A stretch of 64,000 nucleotides of DNA from Arthrobacter sp. Soil764 (GCF_001428075.1 NZ_LMSI01000020.1:119548-183547), one strand, 5' to 3'. Shown: positions 8,154 through 18,362, counted from the first letter of the stretch. A program made the numbers and translations. Notes: generated by a model from the sequence alone, not told the origin.

Positions 8154-10103
8154 TTATCTTGCGAGACGGTAAACGGTAGTATTGCCGAGCTTCTCGGGGC
8201 GGAAGTTGTCCCTAATCCAGGATGAGATGGCAGTGGACACCAAATCAGGTGACTGCACCTGCAGCAATGCTTCCTGCTGCACGAAAAAACAAATGTCTCC
8301 GCTGGCCACGTGTTCCTTGAACTGATCAAGTGTTGGGGAGGGGTCGGTCCCCGCGAATCCGCCCACCGGCATCACGGGGCGCCCGGACTCCAATTGCAGC
8401 CGCGCCGCCGATTGGCTCGCGGAGCTCGCTGCGGCCCAAGTGCATCCCCGGGTCATACTTAGGGCGCTTACGACGGCGCTATCGGGCTGCCGGCCGAAGG
8501 CGATGTCGTGGCCCCACTGGAGTTCGTTATTTTTGAGTGATGCGAGAAGGTGGCTTATCCCAGCGGGGTTTTTCGAAGGGAGACCCGACAGGGGATTGGA
8601 ACCAGTGAAGCCCAGTGTGACATTATGAATCGAAGTCAACACTGGACCGCAGAGTAGTGCTATCGCGAGCAACCCGGCAGCAACTGCTTCAACGGTCTGT
8701 GCGGGTGGCCGCAAAATCAAAGCCGCAATCGCACTAAGCCCGATGCCTAGCACGGCAATTGGCATCCAGGCCGGCCACCCTAGAGTGCCTTGGAGAATAA
8801 GCCAAGACGATATGAGCCCGATCAATGCGACGAAGGCTCCGAGTAGGCGCGGTAGCGGTGAGCAACGGCCTGTCACCACATAATCGAGTGCCAAGCCGAG
8901 TGTTAGTGCCAAGGGTGGGGCTAAGGCGGCTGTGTAGTAGGTATGTATCTGGTTACCCATGAAACTGAGCAGAACATATGCGGTCAGTAGCCAAATCGCT
9001 GACATTAGGAACAGCGCCTTATGGGCGGGTCGCCATTGGACAATTCTCTTCCACATGAGGAGCGTGATGACGATGGAGGAGAGTGCCGCAAAGAGCAACC
9101 ACGATGCTTCTTGATTGTAGTTTGCATTGAGGAGCCGGAAAAGCCCTGCGTCGCTTTGAACTGAGCGGTAGGTGGCCGGAACTTGCATTGCGTTGGGTAC
9201 CACACCGCCGCCAGTTATACGGTCAATTCCGTTGTAGCCCAAGGTCAGCTCGAGAACGCTGTTGTTTGGGGAGCCCCCGATGTATGGGCGGCCGCTGGCG
9301 GGAATCAAATCAACGATTGTCATCCACAGGCCGCCAGTTAATACGAGTGCACCCGCTCCCACGACGACTGTCCGAATGCGTTGAAGCCATGGCTGCGGGC
9401 TGTAGATCATGTAGGCCATACCCAAGCCGGGAAGGCTTAGCATTCCCTGTAGTTGCTTGGTCATGAAGGCCAGGCCCAGCAATACGCCAGCCGCCACAAA
9501 AGGCAGTGCGCGCCGCGATTCAATTGAGCGGAGCACAAACCATAACGCCCCCACCATCAACAGCAGCATCAGCGGATCAGGGTTATTGTAACGGGACATG
9601 AGAGTGACGATTGGAGTAGTGAAGAAGACTGTGGCACCAAAAAGTGCGGCGGCGCCCCCGACACATCGCTTGAGGATTGCGTAGATCAGTAGCGTGCTCC
9701 CGAGGCCCATGAGCACCTGGGGAAGCAGCATGGCCACTGGATTGAACCCAAATATTCGGACGGAAATACCCATAATCCAGAGACTCAGAGGTGGCTTGTC
9801 CACTGTTATGGAGTTTCCCCAATCCGAGGATCCAAAAAAGAAGGAGGTTGCATCCATAAGCCCCGACTGAACGGCTGCGCTATAGAAGTAGTTAGCCCAT
9901 CCATTGATGCCGAGGTCCCAGCAATAAAGGGTGGCGTTCGCTGCAAGAACTGCTAAAAGTGTGGGACGTTCCCAGAGCGGATCTTGAGAGCGTCCGCGCC
10001 AGAAATGCTGGAGGGATGCAACTATCCTGGCGAAGAGTATTAGAGGTTTGAGTGCGGCTAGCTTGCTTCTATCCTTGGCCGCGGAGATCGTAGAGACTGA
10101 CAC
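8154..10103 (-). CDS. GT39-type membrane glycosyltransferase, copy A
   Basis: GT-C fold integral-membrane transferase of the ArnT/PMT-like group (similar in layout to Bacillus YkcB). It would move a sugar from a polyprenyl-phosphate carrier to an envelope acceptor on the outer face. Of 649 residues, the first loop holds NGWANYFYSAAVQSG and WGNSITVDKPPLSLWIMG (about 66-112), where the acidic residue and DKPP are conserved. About ten membrane helices follow, then a small soluble C-terminal domain with GGFAGTDPSPTLDQFKEHV. The GTG start lies 35 bp inside copy B, with GGAGG 9 nt upstream. Last gene of the three-gene operon. Confidence 0.8.
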   Translation of the reverse strand: MSVSTISAAKDRSKLAALKPLILFARIVASLQHFWRGRSQDPLWERPTLLAVLAANATLYCWDLGINGWANYFYSAAVQSGLMDATSFFFGSSDWGNSITVDKPPLSLWIMGISVRIFGFNPVAMLLPQVLMGLGSTLLIYAILKRCVGGAAALFGATVFFTTPIVTLMSRYNNPDPLMLLLMVGALWFVLRSIESRRALPFVAAGVLLGLAFMTKQLQGMLSLPGLGMAYMIYSPQPWLQRIRTVVVGAGALVLTGGLWMTIVDLIPASGRPYIGGSPNNSVLELTLGYNGIDRITGGGVVPNAMQVPATYRSVQSDAGLFRLLNANYNQEASWLLFAALSSIVITLLMWKRIVQWRPAHKALFLMSAIWLLTAYVLLSFMGNQIHTYYTAALAPPLALTLGLALDYVVTGRCSPLPRLLGAFVALIGLISSWLILQGTLGWPAWMPIAVLGIGLSAIAALILRPPAQTVEAVAAGLLAIALLCGPVLTSIHNVTLGFTGSNPLSGLPSKNPAGISHLLASLKNNELQWGHDIAFGRQPDSAVVSALSMTRGCTWAAASSASQSAARLQLESGRPVMPVGGFAGTDPSPTLDQFKEHVASGDICFFVQQEALLQVQSPDLVSTAISSWIRDNFRPEKLGNTTVYRLAR

Positions 10104-12042
10104 CGTCCACCACCTCCGCCCGGAAATTGTTGCGGACCCAATCGGTAATGTCTTGGACTTCCGCGCTCAGACCACCGCGGTCAAGCAGCTCCTGAGGCAA
10201 TATAAAGTAGCCAACCTGGTTCTCCGACACTAGGCTTTTAAATTCTTTCAGCGTTGGGGAGGGATCGCTTCCCAGCCATCCTCCCAGTGGAATGACTGGC
10301 CGACCGGATTCAAGCTGATAGAGGGCGGCATTCTGGGCCGTGAAGGTTGCTGCCCCCCATTTTTGATTAGCTGTGTGGGTTTTGACTAGTTCTGTCACTT
10401 CTGGGACTGCAACACCTAGTGCCGTTTGCTGTGCCCACCGGATCTCACCCTTTCTCAAAGCCGCCATCAGTCTGGACAAGGAGCCTGTATCACTCCCTGC
10501 CGGCCCCGACATTGGGTTGGTGCCCCACTGAGGAGTTGCCATGGTGAAAAGATTAGTGCCGACGGGAGCGGCCAACAGGCTGCATGCGAGGATGCCCGAG
10601 ACGAGAAGATCAGGGCGACTCCTCACGCTCGGTAGAATCCAAAGAACGGCTGCGATCAAACCGAGCGCAGAAATGCTTATCCACACCCACAAGGGCCATT
10701 CGCCGCTGTATTCCATGACCCTCAGCTCCATGTACACCGAGGAACCCAAGAGAACAGCCCCTAGCACGCGAAGAATCGCTCTATCACGAAGTCTCCAGAG
10801 GGAAGAAAGCCCCAAGGCTACTGTCATAGCAAGAGGTGCACCCAGGGAGTACGTGTAGTAGGTGTGGATCATCGTCCCCATGTAGCAAAGCACGAAAAGT
10901 GCCGTGCCGAACCAAGTAACCGAAACTACAACTAGATTCCGCTGCCTGCTGCTCAAATCAAGCGTGCGATGCAGGACGACCAGGACGACGCTGCAGAAAA
11001 TCCCCGTGACGAGCAACCATGCGATTTCCTGCGCGAAGTTACCATTCAGAAGCCGAGGGAGGCCCCCAATGAACTCAACCGCATCGTTTCCATTGGCGGA
11101 CGCTTTGTTACCTGCAGAGTTCAAGGGAATCTGAAGAAAGCGCGCCAATCCGTTGTAATCCATCGTGAGTTCCAAGGCGCTGTTACTTGCGGAGCCTCCG
11201 ATGTAGGGACGATCAGCAGCGGGCATGAGGTCCACGGTAAGGAGCCACGCGACCGACGTCGCAAGAAGCGCTCCCAATGCAATCAGCCCTTGCTGCAGCC
11301 GTTGCCGGAACTGACCTTGACCCAAGGCAAGTATGGATATTCCGAGCGCCGGCACAACCAGAAGGGCCTGAACTTGCTTCGCCATGAAACCGAGCCCCAA
11401 AAGGAAGCCTGCTAAGGCAAAAGTCCGCAGCTTTGGGGACTCCATCGCCTTCAGAGTTATGAATACGGCCGATACAGTCAAAAAGCCCATCAGGGGTTCA
11501 GGATTGTTGAAGCGCGACATGAGCATGACCACGGGCGTGGTTGCGTAAGCAGCCGTACAGAAAAGAGCAGTGCGGGGTCCGAAGCCACGTCGCACCAAGC
11601 GGTACATTAGGTAGCAGGTAGCCAGGCCCATCAGGGCTTGGGGAGCCAAGATGCTCCAGCTGCTGAGGCCGAATATTCTAACAGAGAGGGCCATAATCCA
11701 GATGCTCAGGGGCGTTTTATCAACCGTAATGAGGTTGCCCCACTCAAAAGAACCGAAGAAGAATGCTTTCCAGTCTTGGGCCCCCGCCTGTGCGGCCGCT
11801 GCATAATAAGGATTGGCCCACCCGTTCGCGTCTAGCCCCCAAAGGTAGAGTGCGGCAACGGCTGTCAGCAGACCAAAGAGAGCCACCCGCTCCCAAGATT
11901 CGGTTCGATCAGGGCCGCGCCATAGCCGTCGCATAGTGGATGAGTATTTGAAGCGACCTATAGCAGGCGCTAACGGTGCCATCCCGGATTTCTCATCAAC
12001 GCTCCGCGCGGGAACTTCGTCACGATGGAGCAGACGGCTCAC
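10069..12042 (-). CDS. GT39-type membrane glycosyltransferase, copy B
   Basis: Paralogue of the downstream gene, 657 residues and the same layout: NGWANPYYAAAAQAG and WGNLITVDKTPLSIWIM near the N terminus, multiple membrane helices, and the same C-terminal domain with GGWLGSDPSPTLKEFKSLV. The two copies are clearly related but diverged throughout, so they may use different acceptors. The GTG start overlaps the upstream GT2 stop as GTGA. Donor and acceptor cannot be read from the sequence; the linked GT2-GtrA enzyme suggests polyprenyl-phospho-hexose as donor. Confidence 0.8.
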   Translation of the reverse strand: MSRLLHRDEVPARSVDEKSGMAPLAPAIGRFKYSSTMRRLWRGPDRTESWERVALFGLLTAVAALYLWGLDANGWANPYYAAAAQAGAQDWKAFFFGSFEWGNLITVDKTPLSIWIMALSVRIFGLSSWSILAPQALMGLATCYLMYRLVRRGFGPRTALFCTAAYATTPVVMLMSRFNNPEPLMGFLTVSAVFITLKAMESPKLRTFALAGFLLGLGFMAKQVQALLVVPALGISILALGQGQFRQRLQQGLIALGALLATSVAWLLTVDLMPAADRPYIGGSASNSALELTMDYNGLARFLQIPLNSAGNKASANGNDAVEFIGGLPRLLNGNFAQEIAWLLVTGIFCSVVLVVLHRTLDLSSRQRNLVVVSVTWFGTALFVLCYMGTMIHTYYTYSLGAPLAMTVALGLSSLWRLRDRAILRVLGAVLLGSSVYMELRVMEYSGEWPLWVWISISALGLIAAVLWILPSVRSRPDLLVSGILACSLLAAPVGTNLFTMATPQWGTNPMSGPAGSDTGSLSRLMAALRKGEIRWAQQTALGVAVPEVTELVKTHTANQKWGAATFTAQNAALYQLESGRPVIPLGGWLGSDPSPTLKEFKSLVSENQVGYFILPQELLDRGGLSAEVQDITDWVRNNFRAEVVDGVSLYDLRGQG

Positions 12043-13283
12043 CGGATGCCTCCGTTGACTGTGAGAACACGCACAGCACCTATTGCTAGGCTCTCCTCGT
12101 CTCGTCGTGCGCGGAATACCCAGAGTCGCAGTAATACGAACCGCAACAGGGTGGCGACAACATTTGCTCCGGTGAGTACCAAGAGTTCAAGACTTGGGAA
12201 AGGATCTGAGTTCACGGCGTGGAGTATCAGCAGGGATGACGAAGTGATTGTCCATGCCAGCAAGAAGACGATCAGCCCCTGAAGCTGCTGCGTAAAGATC
12301 CTTGCTGGCCCGCTGATACCGAAGGTGAATCTACGGTTCGCCGCTGTATTTCCCACCGCTGTTAGCAGAAGTGCCAGGAAGTTCGCTTCTTGGGATCCAA
12401 AAGGCCCCTGCATCGCGAGGTAGAGAAGCGCGAAAGCCAGGGTCGAAGCGATCCCCACGAGGCCGAATCGCAGCACCTGGCCAAAGAAGCTCGGGCGCCC
12501 CACCTGAGCCAGTGGCCGGCGCCCTAGTTCAGCGTAAATTGCCTGGACGGGGATGAGTCCCTTCACTAGGGAGGTACCTACACGAACCATCCCACGGAGG
12601 TCGTCAAGAGCGGTCTGTTTGATATCGACACGGCTATCAGGGTCGTCAACCCAATCAACTGGAATCTCGTGAATTCTTAAACCGGATCGTTCAGCGATGA
12701 TCAGGAGTTCGGTATCGAAGAACCAGCCGTTATCTTCCACATGCGGAAGAAGGCGGTGCGCTACGTCGGCGCGTATCGCTTTAAACCCGCACTGAGCATC
12801 TGAAAACCGCACCTGCATAGTGCGGCGGAGCAGGAAGTTATAGGACCGTGAAATGAACTCCCGCTTAGGCCCCCGGCTTACTCTCGAATTTTGCCCCAAC
12901 CTGGTGCCGATTGAGATGTCGGAGTGGCCCGATAAAAGTGGGGCGACCAGTGGCGGAAGCGCGGCAAGATCGGTAGACAGATCCACGTCCAGGTATGCCA
13001 AAACCTTGGCTTCGGATGCGCTCCAGGCATCTCTCAGTGCCAGGCCGCGTCCCTTCGTTTCAAGGCGGCGGTAATCGACGTTGTCCAAGTGCTCGCTGAG
13101 TCGAGCGGCAATCACCGGAGTCATGTCGGTGCTTGCATTATCGGCGATGGTAATTTTCCACGTCGACGGCATTTCATTCGTCAGATATTCGGCGAGCCTT
13201 GTGATGCTGCGTTCGAGTACCGCTTCTTCGTTGTAGACCGGTACTACAATTTCGAGCGCCAAGCCCCCATAGCTAGGTGTCAT
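12039..13283 (-). CDS. GT2 polyprenyl-phosphate glycosyltransferase fused to GtrA
   Basis: First gene of the glycosyltransferase operon, 414 residues. The N-terminal GT2 domain (about 8-240) has VVPVYNEEAVLERSI, the metal-binding AYLDVDLSTDL and the DPM1-like acceptor region CGFKAIRA with DTELLIIAERSG. The C-terminal part (about 268-395) is a four-helix GtrA domain, thought to flip the lipid-linked sugar. The protein would thus make and flip the donor used by the two GT39 enzymes downstream (inference). A TACGAT hexamer lies 6 nt before the ATG with no Shine-Dalgarno sequence, so it looks leaderless. Confidence 0.85.
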   Translation of the reverse strand: MTPSYGGLALEIVVPVYNEEAVLERSITRLAEYLTNEMPSTWKITIADNASTDMTPVIAARLSEHLDNVDYRRLETKGRGLALRDAWSASEAKVLAYLDVDLSTDLAALPPLVAPLLSGHSDISIGTRLGQNSRVSRGPKREFISRSYNFLLRRTMQVRFSDAQCGFKAIRADVAHRLLPHVEDNGWFFDTELLIIAERSGLRIHEIPVDWVDDPDSRVDIKQTALDDLRGMVRVGTSLVKGLIPVQAIYAELGRRPLAQVGRPSFFGQVLRFGLVGIASTLAFALLYLAMQGPFGSQEANFLALLLTAVGNTAANRRFTFGISGPARIFTQQLQGLIVFLLAWTITSSSLLILHAVNSDPFPSLELLVLTGANVVATLLRFVLLRLWVFRARRDEESLAIGAVRVLTVNGGIR

Positions 13284-13289
13284 GCATGG

Positions 13290-13295
13290 ATCGTA
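13290..13295 (-). promoter_or_regulatory. Predicted -10 of leaderless GT2-GtrA mRNA
   Basis: TACGAT, 6 nt before the ATG at 13283. It lies in the 184-bp divergent gap shared with glmM. Confidence 0.55.
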
Positions 13296-13455
13296 GGGGC
13301 CGCTAAATAGGCGTGGCGAGGGTTTAGAGCAAAGACAGGTAGCAACGAAAAAAAGCAGGTAGTCCCAGTAATTGGCCGAGGCAACAGGCAGGTACTCACC
13401 AAGTAGATCCGGGCCAGAAGGAGTCGCCTACGCAGGTTCCCATGCACCGATCCTC

Positions 13456-13461
13456 TACACT
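13456..13461 (+). promoter_or_regulatory. Predicted -10 of leaderless glmM mRNA
   Basis: TACACT followed by 6 nt and the GTG start at 13468. No Shine-Dalgarno sequence precedes the start. Confidence 0.65.
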
Positions 13462-13467
13462 TGACCG

Positions 13468-14829
13468 GTGTCTAGATTATTTGGAACTGATGGTGTCCGG
13501 GGGCTGGCCAACGGCCTGCTGACAGCAGAACTGGCCCTGCAGCTGGCCCAGGCGGCCGCCGTCGTGCTCGGTCACGACCGCAACTCCAACGGCTCCCGGC
13601 CGCGCGCCGTGCTGGCCCGTGACCCGCGCGCCAGCGGTGAGTTCATCGCCGCCGCCGTCGAAGCCGGCCTCTCCAGCTCAGGCATCGACGTCTACGACGC
13701 AGGCGTCCTGCCCACCCCCGCAGCCGCCTACCTGGTGGCAGACCTGGACGCCGACTTCGGCGTCATGATCTCCGCCTCCCACAACCCGGCGCCGGACAAC
13801 GGCATCAAGTTCTTCGCACGCGGCGGCCAGAAGCTGCCCGACGAGGTGGAGGACGCCATCGAAGCCCAGATGGGCAAGGAAGCCGTCCGCCCCACCGGCG
13901 CCGACGTGGGCCGCATCCAGCGCTTCTCCGACGCCGAGGACCGGTACATCGTCCACCTGCTCCGCACCCTCCCGCACCGCCTGGACGGCCTCACCGTGGT
14001 GCTCGACTGCGCCAACGGTGCCGCCAGCGGATGCTCACCCCAGCTCTTCAAGGACGCGGGCGCGGACGTCATCGTCATCGGCGCCGATCCGGACGGCCTG
14101 AACATCAACGACGGCGTCGGCTCCACGCACCTCGGCCCGCTCAAGGAAGCCGTGGTCAAGTACGGCGCCAACCTGGGTATTGCCCACGACGGCGACGCCG
14201 ACCGCTGCCTGGCCGTGGACCACGAGGGCAACGAGGTGGACGGCGACCAGATCATGGCCATCCTCGCCGTCGCGCTCAAGAAGTCCGGCAAGCTCAAGAA
14301 CGATGTCCTGGTGGCCACCGTCATGAGCAACCTCGGCCTCAAAATCGCCCTCCGCAACGCCGGTATCACCATTGTGGAAACCGGCGTGGGGGACCGCTAC
14401 GTGCTGGAGGGCATGCGCGACGGCGGCTACAACCTGGGCGGCGAACAGTCCGGCCACGTCATCTTCGCCGACCACGCCACCACCGGCGACGGCCTCCTCA
14501 CCGGCCTGCAGCTCGCCGCGCAGGTGGCCCTGACGGGAAAGGCCCTCAAGGAGCTCTCCACCGTCATGACCAAGCTCCCGCAGGTCCTCATCAACGTCAA
14601 GGGTGTGGACCGCAGCCGGGTGGGCAGCAGCGACGTCCTGGCCCAGGCCGTCGCGGCCGCGGAGGCCGCGCTGGGCGAAACCGGACGTGTCCTGCTCCGT
14701 CCCTCCGGCACCGAGCCCGTGGTCCGCGTCATGGTGGAGGCCGCCGACGAAGAGACGGCCCAGTCCATCGCCGAGCACCTGGCCCAGGTGGTCCGCACCG
14801 AGCTCGCATTGGAACTCGTCAGCGAATAA
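13468..14829 (+). CDS. glmM: Phosphoglucosamine mutase
   Basis: Converts glucosamine-6-phosphate to glucosamine-1-phosphate for UDP-GlcNAc and peptidoglycan synthesis. Its 453 residues match the family length. The N terminus is [12 protein letters not shown]; the phosphoserine loop is [16 protein letters not shown] (about 100-115); the metal loop is [13 protein letters not shown] (about 240-252); the phosphate-binding [12 protein letters not shown] is at about 410. It pairs functionally with glmS 3.7 kb downstream. The last 11 bp overlap the end of the convergent membrane glycosyltransferase gene. Confidence 0.97.
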   Translation: MSRLFGTDGVRGLANGLLTAELALQLAQAAAVVLGHDRNSNGSRPRAVLARDPRASGEFIAAAVEAGLSSSGIDVYDAGVLPTPAAAYLVADLDADFGVMISASHNPAPDNGIKFFARGGQKLPDEVEDAIEAQMGKEAVRPTGADVGRIQRFSDAEDRYIVHLLRTLPHRLDGLTVVLDCANGAASGCSPQLFKDAGADVIVIGADPDGLNINDGVGSTHLGPLKEAVVKYGANLGIAHDGDADRCLAVDHEGNEVDGDQIMAILAVALKKSGKLKNDVLVATVMSNLGLKIALRNAGITIVETGVGDRYVLEGMRDGGYNLGGEQSGHVIFADHATTGDGLLTGLQLAAQVALTGKALKELSTVMTKLPQVLINVKGVDRSRVGSSDVLAQAVAAAEAALGETGRVLLRPSGTEPVVRVMVEAADEETAQSIAEHLAQVVRTELALELVSE

Positions 14830-15982
14830 CGGGAAACAAGCCCTGCTTCATGGCGCTGCGCTTTTTCATCAGCTCGCGTATGAGCAGGAGGACGGCCAGA
14901 GCCTGTATTGCTGAAGCGATGAGTAGTGGCCAGAGGTAGCGGTTGCCGCTGAAGTAAAGGACATAGACTGCAAGTCCTGTGCTGGCAAATATGACCGGAA
15001 CCCAGCGCAGACTGCTGTTACGAATCAAAACGAGTGAAAGTACTTCGGCGGCGAAGAAGTAGCGGTCGTGCATTTGCGGCAACAGGAATGGGCAAACGGC
15101 AAGGACGCATAAAGCCAATAGGATCCTACTTTCAGGAGAATCCGGAGCATGCCAGTAGGCGAGAGCAATCCCGGAGAGGGCCACCGAACATGCGATTAGT
15201 GCCGGGATTCTTCCTGCCTCCGCTGTTACACCAGGAAACCATTCGTATATGTTGGCTGCGCCAGCGACCAGTCGGTCTTCACCAGTCTGCTTCAGGTAAA
15301 TGCCCAATGTGCTAAGTAGCGAGCGACCGAACAGTATTGGTGGAAGGCTGAGTGCTGCCCAAATGCCCATGGCGAAAACCGGACTTATGATACTGACTCT
15401 ATTGCGCAGCGAGACCAGAACGAGTGCTGGCAGGAAGAAGACAGACTGTAACTTGAACGCCAGAGCGACCGCCCAAAAAAGCCACGCTCTCCGTGCGTCG
15501 TTCCGGAGGAGATAGCTGAGCGAGAGCAGGAGGAAAGCCGCATAAAACGAGTCGCACTGCCCCCACATCGCGGCATTCAGGAGCACCGTGGGGATGAAGA
15601 GTGTGACTACCGCTGCGGTTGCAGGTTCTAGACCCGACGGCCGGTAACGGCGTACGAGGTGTGCCATTGAGAGCGCCAGGAGAATATCACCAATCAATGA
15701 AACGGTTTTGATTGCATATAACGGCTCAATGGGTAGAAGGCTGGCCGTATACATCAGGAATAGGTAGGGAAAGTTGTAATTCGAGAACTCTCCGCCTAAA
15801 GCTTCGGCGCTGTGATTTCGGTACTCCTGCATCCACGGCAGGAGATAGATCGCAGCGTCTTCGCTTACGTATGGAAGCATAAGGACTCGCGCGAAGGCGG
15901 CAATTAGAAGAGACATAGCAACGATGCGTCTGCGACGTGATGTAGTTGATGAAGCCAACAGTCCCCACGGTAATTGCCCCAT
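14819..15982 (-). CDS. GT-C membrane mannosyltransferase-like protein (Gpi18/COG5542 type)
   Basis: 387-residue polytopic membrane protein with about nine or ten helices. Recognisable pieces are [15 protein letters not shown] (about 138-152) and [12 protein letters not shown] (about 305-316), the WGQxDS and HxRYFF motifs of GPI-mannosyltransferase-II-like and related actinobacterial polyprenyl-phosphomannose-dependent enzymes. An acidic pair in the first loop ([11 protein letters not shown]) may be catalytic. Substrate unknown. It could extend the glycan made by the operon on the other side of glmM. The start at 15982 is the longest; an internal ATG at about 15916 is also possible. Confidence 0.7.
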   Translation of the reverse strand: MGQLPWGLLASSTTSRRRRIVAMSLLIAAFARVLMLPYVSEDAAIYLLPWMQEYRNHSAEALGGEFSNYNFPYLFLMYTASLLPIEPLYAIKTVSLIGDILLALSMAHLVRRYRPSGLEPATAAVVTLFIPTVLLNAAMWGQCDSFYAAFLLLSLSYLLRNDARRAWLFWAVALAFKLQSVFFLPALVLVSLRNRVSIISPVFAMGIWAALSLPPILFGRSLLSTLGIYLKQTGEDRLVAGAANIYEWFPGVTAEAGRIPALIACSVALSGIALAYWHAPDSPESRILLALCVLAVCPFLLPQMHDRYFFAAEVLSLVLIRNSSLRWVPVIFASTGLAVYVLYFSGNRYLWPLLIASAIQALAVLLLIRELMKKRSAMKQGLFPVIR

Positions 15983-16052
15983 TGCGCAATCATTGAGTGC
16001 TCGGGCCGAGGTGTCAATGAAAAGCGGCCACCTTTATCTTGCAAGCAAGAAG

Positions 16053-16086
16053 AAGTGGCGCGCCTCCAAAGGGAGGCGGGCCACTT
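16053..16086 (-). terminator. Terminator of mscL
   Basis: 15-bp arms with one mismatch (16053-16067 and 16072-16086) and an AAAG spacer. On the minus strand a C/T-rich tract follows. It lies 19 bp after the mscL stop. Confidence 0.7.
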
Positions 16087-16104
16087 TGCGGTTAACGTTC
16101 GGGT

Positions 16105-16509
16105 CTAGAGTGCGCGTTCCCTCAGCGCATCCCGGATCTCGGTCAGCAGCGCAACCTGCGGATCCTCGGCAGCGTCCTTCTTCACGTCCTTGTTGATCCC
16201 CAGCCGCCGGTTGCGGCGCTCAATCATGATGTTCATCGGCATCACCACCACAAAGTAGATGGCTGCCGCGATCAGCAGGAAGTTCACCACGGCGGTCAGC
16301 AGGACCCCGAACTCGATGGCGTTGCCGTTCAGCTCCACCCTTGCGAAGCTGTCGAAGTTGGGCGCACCCACCAGGCCGGAGACGAAGGGCATCAGCACCT
16401 TGTTCACCAGTGCAGTCACCACCGCGCCGAACGCGGTACCCATGACGACGGCGACGGCAAGGTCAACCACGTTGCCCTTCATAATGAAGTTTTTGAATCC
16501 ACTAAGCAT
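16105..16509 (-). CDS. mscL: Large-conductance mechanosensitive channel
   Basis: Homopentameric membrane channel that releases solutes on hypo-osmotic shock. The family begins MLxGFKxFIMKGNVVDLAVAVVMG, which sets the start at ATG 16509 (134 residues) rather than the GTG three codons earlier. TM1 lies at about 14-40 and TM2 at about 65-90, followed by a basic cytoplasmic helix (MIERRNRRLG). TAGGTT stands 7 nt before this ATG with no ribosome-binding site, consistent with a leaderless mRNA. Confidence 0.95.
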   Translation of the reverse strand: MLSGFKNFIMKGNVVDLAVAVVMGTAFGAVVTALVNKVLMPFVSGLVGAPNFDSFARVELNGNAIEFGVLLTAVVNFLLIAAAIYFVVVMPMNIMIERRNRRLGINKDVKKDAAEDPQVALLTEIRDALRERAL

Positions 16510-16516
16510 GGAAACC

Positions 16517-16522
16517 AACCTA
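16517..16522 (-). promoter_or_regulatory. Predicted -10 of leaderless mscL mRNA
   Basis: TAGGTT, 7 nt before the ATG at 16509. Confidence 0.65.
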
Positions 16523-16533
16523 GCGCACCGGCA

Positions 16534-17391
16534 TTACAGGTACGCGGGCGCCGCCTCCAGGCCGAAATATTCTTCCAGGGTGCCGACGCCACGGTTCGCC
16601 ATGTCCGTGGCCGCCTCCACGCCCACGTACCGCAGGTGCCACGGCTCGTAGTAGTACCCCGTGATGGGGTGCAGCATCCACGGGTACCGCACCACGAAGC
16701 CGAAGCGGTGCCCGTTCGCCTTCGCCCAGGACGCCGCGGGCTGGTCGGCAAAGCATGGCTGGAAGCTGCAGGCACCCCCGCCGTCCCCGATGTCGAACGC
16801 CCACCCCGTCTGGTGCTCCGAATGGCCGGGCCGGGCACTGGCCGTGTCGGCGTCGGCCTGTCCCCGTGCGGCAACGTACCCGTTGTAGGTGGTCACCTGG
16901 GTGCTGTACGAGCGGTAGCCGCTGACCAGGACCATCGCCACGCCGTCCTGCGCGGCCGCCGCGAACATCGCCTCGGCCGCGGCCGCCGTCGTACTGTTCA
17001 GCAGCGCCGCCTCGCCAGCGGCAGAGATGGCGACGGCGGGTTGGACCAGGTCGGCCGGAACAAAGTCCACGGGCGCGAGGGGCCGGTGCTTGTTCACGAT
17101 GACCCACTGGCTGGCCGGATCATCAAGCGAAAACTGCCGCGCCAAGGTGGCCGACGGTGACGGCGTGGGGGACGGCACCTCGGGTGACTGGCCCACGGTG
17201 GCGGCTTCCGCCGTCGGGCCCGCTGACGCGGTGACGGCAGCAGGGGAGGGGGACGCGGAGGAAGCAGCGGACGACGGCGGCGCAGCCTTGGGTGCCTCAG
17301 GCGTGCAGGCTGCCAGGACAGTCAGCCCGGCCCCCGCTGCCAGGAAACGGGTGAAGCTGCGCCGGCTGGGGGACCCGCATTGGTAGCACAC
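16534..17391 (-). CDS. VanY-type D-alanyl-D-alanine carboxypeptidase lipoprotein
   Basis: Secreted M15B metallopeptidase that trims the terminal D-Ala of peptidoglycan stems. 285 residues. An Arg-rich N terminus and hydrophobic segment end in the lipobox LAAC (Cys at about 29). A Ser/Pro/Ala linker runs to about 82, then the catalytic domain: SGYRSYSTQ, the Zn motif PGHSEHQTGWAFDIGD (His and Asp ligands), and EPWHLRYVG with the general base Glu and third ligand His. The GTG start lies 6 nt after the coaA stop, so it is probably in one operon with coaA. Confidence 0.9.
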   Translation of the reverse strand: MCYQCGSPSRRSFTRFLAAGAGLTVLAACTPEAPKAAPPSSAASSASPSPAAVTASAGPTAEAATVGQSPEVPSPTPSPSATLARQFSLDDPASQWVIVNKHRPLAPVDFVPADLVQPAVAISAAGEAALLNSTTAAAAEAMFAAAAQDGVAMVLVSGYRSYSTQVTTYNGYVAARGQADADTASARPGHSEHQTGWAFDIGDGGGACSFQPCFADQPAASWAKANGHRFGFVVRYPWMLHPITGYYYEPWHLRYVGVEAATDMANRGVGTLEEYFGLEAAPAYL

Positions 17392-17396
17392 CTGTG

Positions 17397-18362
17397 CTAA
17401 ACCTTCCGGAGGAGCATGCGGCGGATGGAGTGGTCCGCCTCTTTAGTCAGCACCAGCTGTGCCCGGCCCCGCGTGGGAAGGACGTTCTCCTCCAGGTTGG
17501 GCTCGTTGATCCGCTTCCAGATGTCGCGGGCGGTGCTTTCGGCTTCGTCGTCGGACAGCGTGGCGTAGCGGTGGAAGTAGGACTCCGGCTGTGCGAACGC
17601 GGTGCTCCGCAGCTTCCGGAACCGGTCCACGTACCACTCCTCGATGTAGGAGGTCTTGGCGTCGACGTAGATGGAGAAGTCAAAGAAATCGCTCAGCGCC
17701 AGGCCCTGGCGGCCGTCATGCCGCGGCCGGGCCGGAGCCAGCACGTTCAGGCCTTCCACGATCAGCACGTCGGGGCGGCGGACCACCACTTCCTTGTCGG
17801 GAACGATGTCGTACGTGACGTGGGAGTACCAGGGCGCGCGCACTTCCTCGGCGCCGCCCTTGATCTCGCTCACGAAGCGCAGCAGCGCACGGCGGTCGTA
17901 GGACTCCGGAAAGCCCTTCCGGTCCAGCAGCTGCCGGCGCTTGAGCTCGGCCAGGGGATAGAGGAAGCCGTCCGTGGTGATGAGCTCCACATTGGGGGTG
18001 CCCGGCCAGCGGCGGAGCATCTCACGCAGCACGCGGGCAATGGTGGACTTACCCACGGCAACGGAGCCGGCCACGCCGATCACGAAGGGCGTGCGCTGGG
18101 TCTGCTCACCCAGGAACGTGGTGGTGGCCGCGTGCAGCTGCCCCGCCGCTTCGACGTACAGGTGCAGGAGCCGTGACAGCGGCAGGTAGACATCCCTGAC
18201 TTCGCTGATGTCCAGGGGATCACCGAGCCCGCGAAGTCGCAGCACGTCCTCTTCATTAAGGGGCTGTTCCATCTGGGCTGCGAGCCGGGACCAGGTTTGC
18301 CGGTCCAGCTCCACGAACGGCGAGGCACCCTCCCCGTTCGCTTCATTGCGTTGCGAAGTCAC
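17397..18362 (-). CDS. coaA: Type I pantothenate kinase
   Basis: Catalyses the first step of CoA synthesis. The open frame runs back to 18566, but family length (about 310-320) points to GTG 18362, giving 321 residues starting [24 protein letters not shown]. The P-loop is [15 protein letters not shown] at about 105; [12 protein letters not shown] and the PRPD/H-rich segment are also conserved. A CAGAAT hexamer sits 7 nt before this GTG, so it may be leaderless. It is divergent from glmS and upstream of the VanY-like gene. The nearby acpS also uses CoA. Confidence 0.93.
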   Translation of the reverse strand: MTSQRNEANGEGASPFVELDRQTWSRLAAQMEQPLNEEDVLRLRGLGDPLDISEVRDVYLPLSRLLHLYVEAAGQLHAATTTFLGEQTQRTPFVIGVAGSVAVGKSTIARVLREMLRRWPGTPNVELITTDGFLYPLAELKRRQLLDRKGFPESYDRRALLRFVSEIKGGAEEVRAPWYSHVTYDIVPDKEVVVRRPDVLIVEGLNVLAPARPRHDGRQGLALSDFFDFSIYVDAKTSYIEEWYVDRFRKLRSTAFAQPESYFHRYATLSDDEAESTARDIWKRINEPNLEENVLPTRGRAQLVLTKEADHSIRRMLLRKV

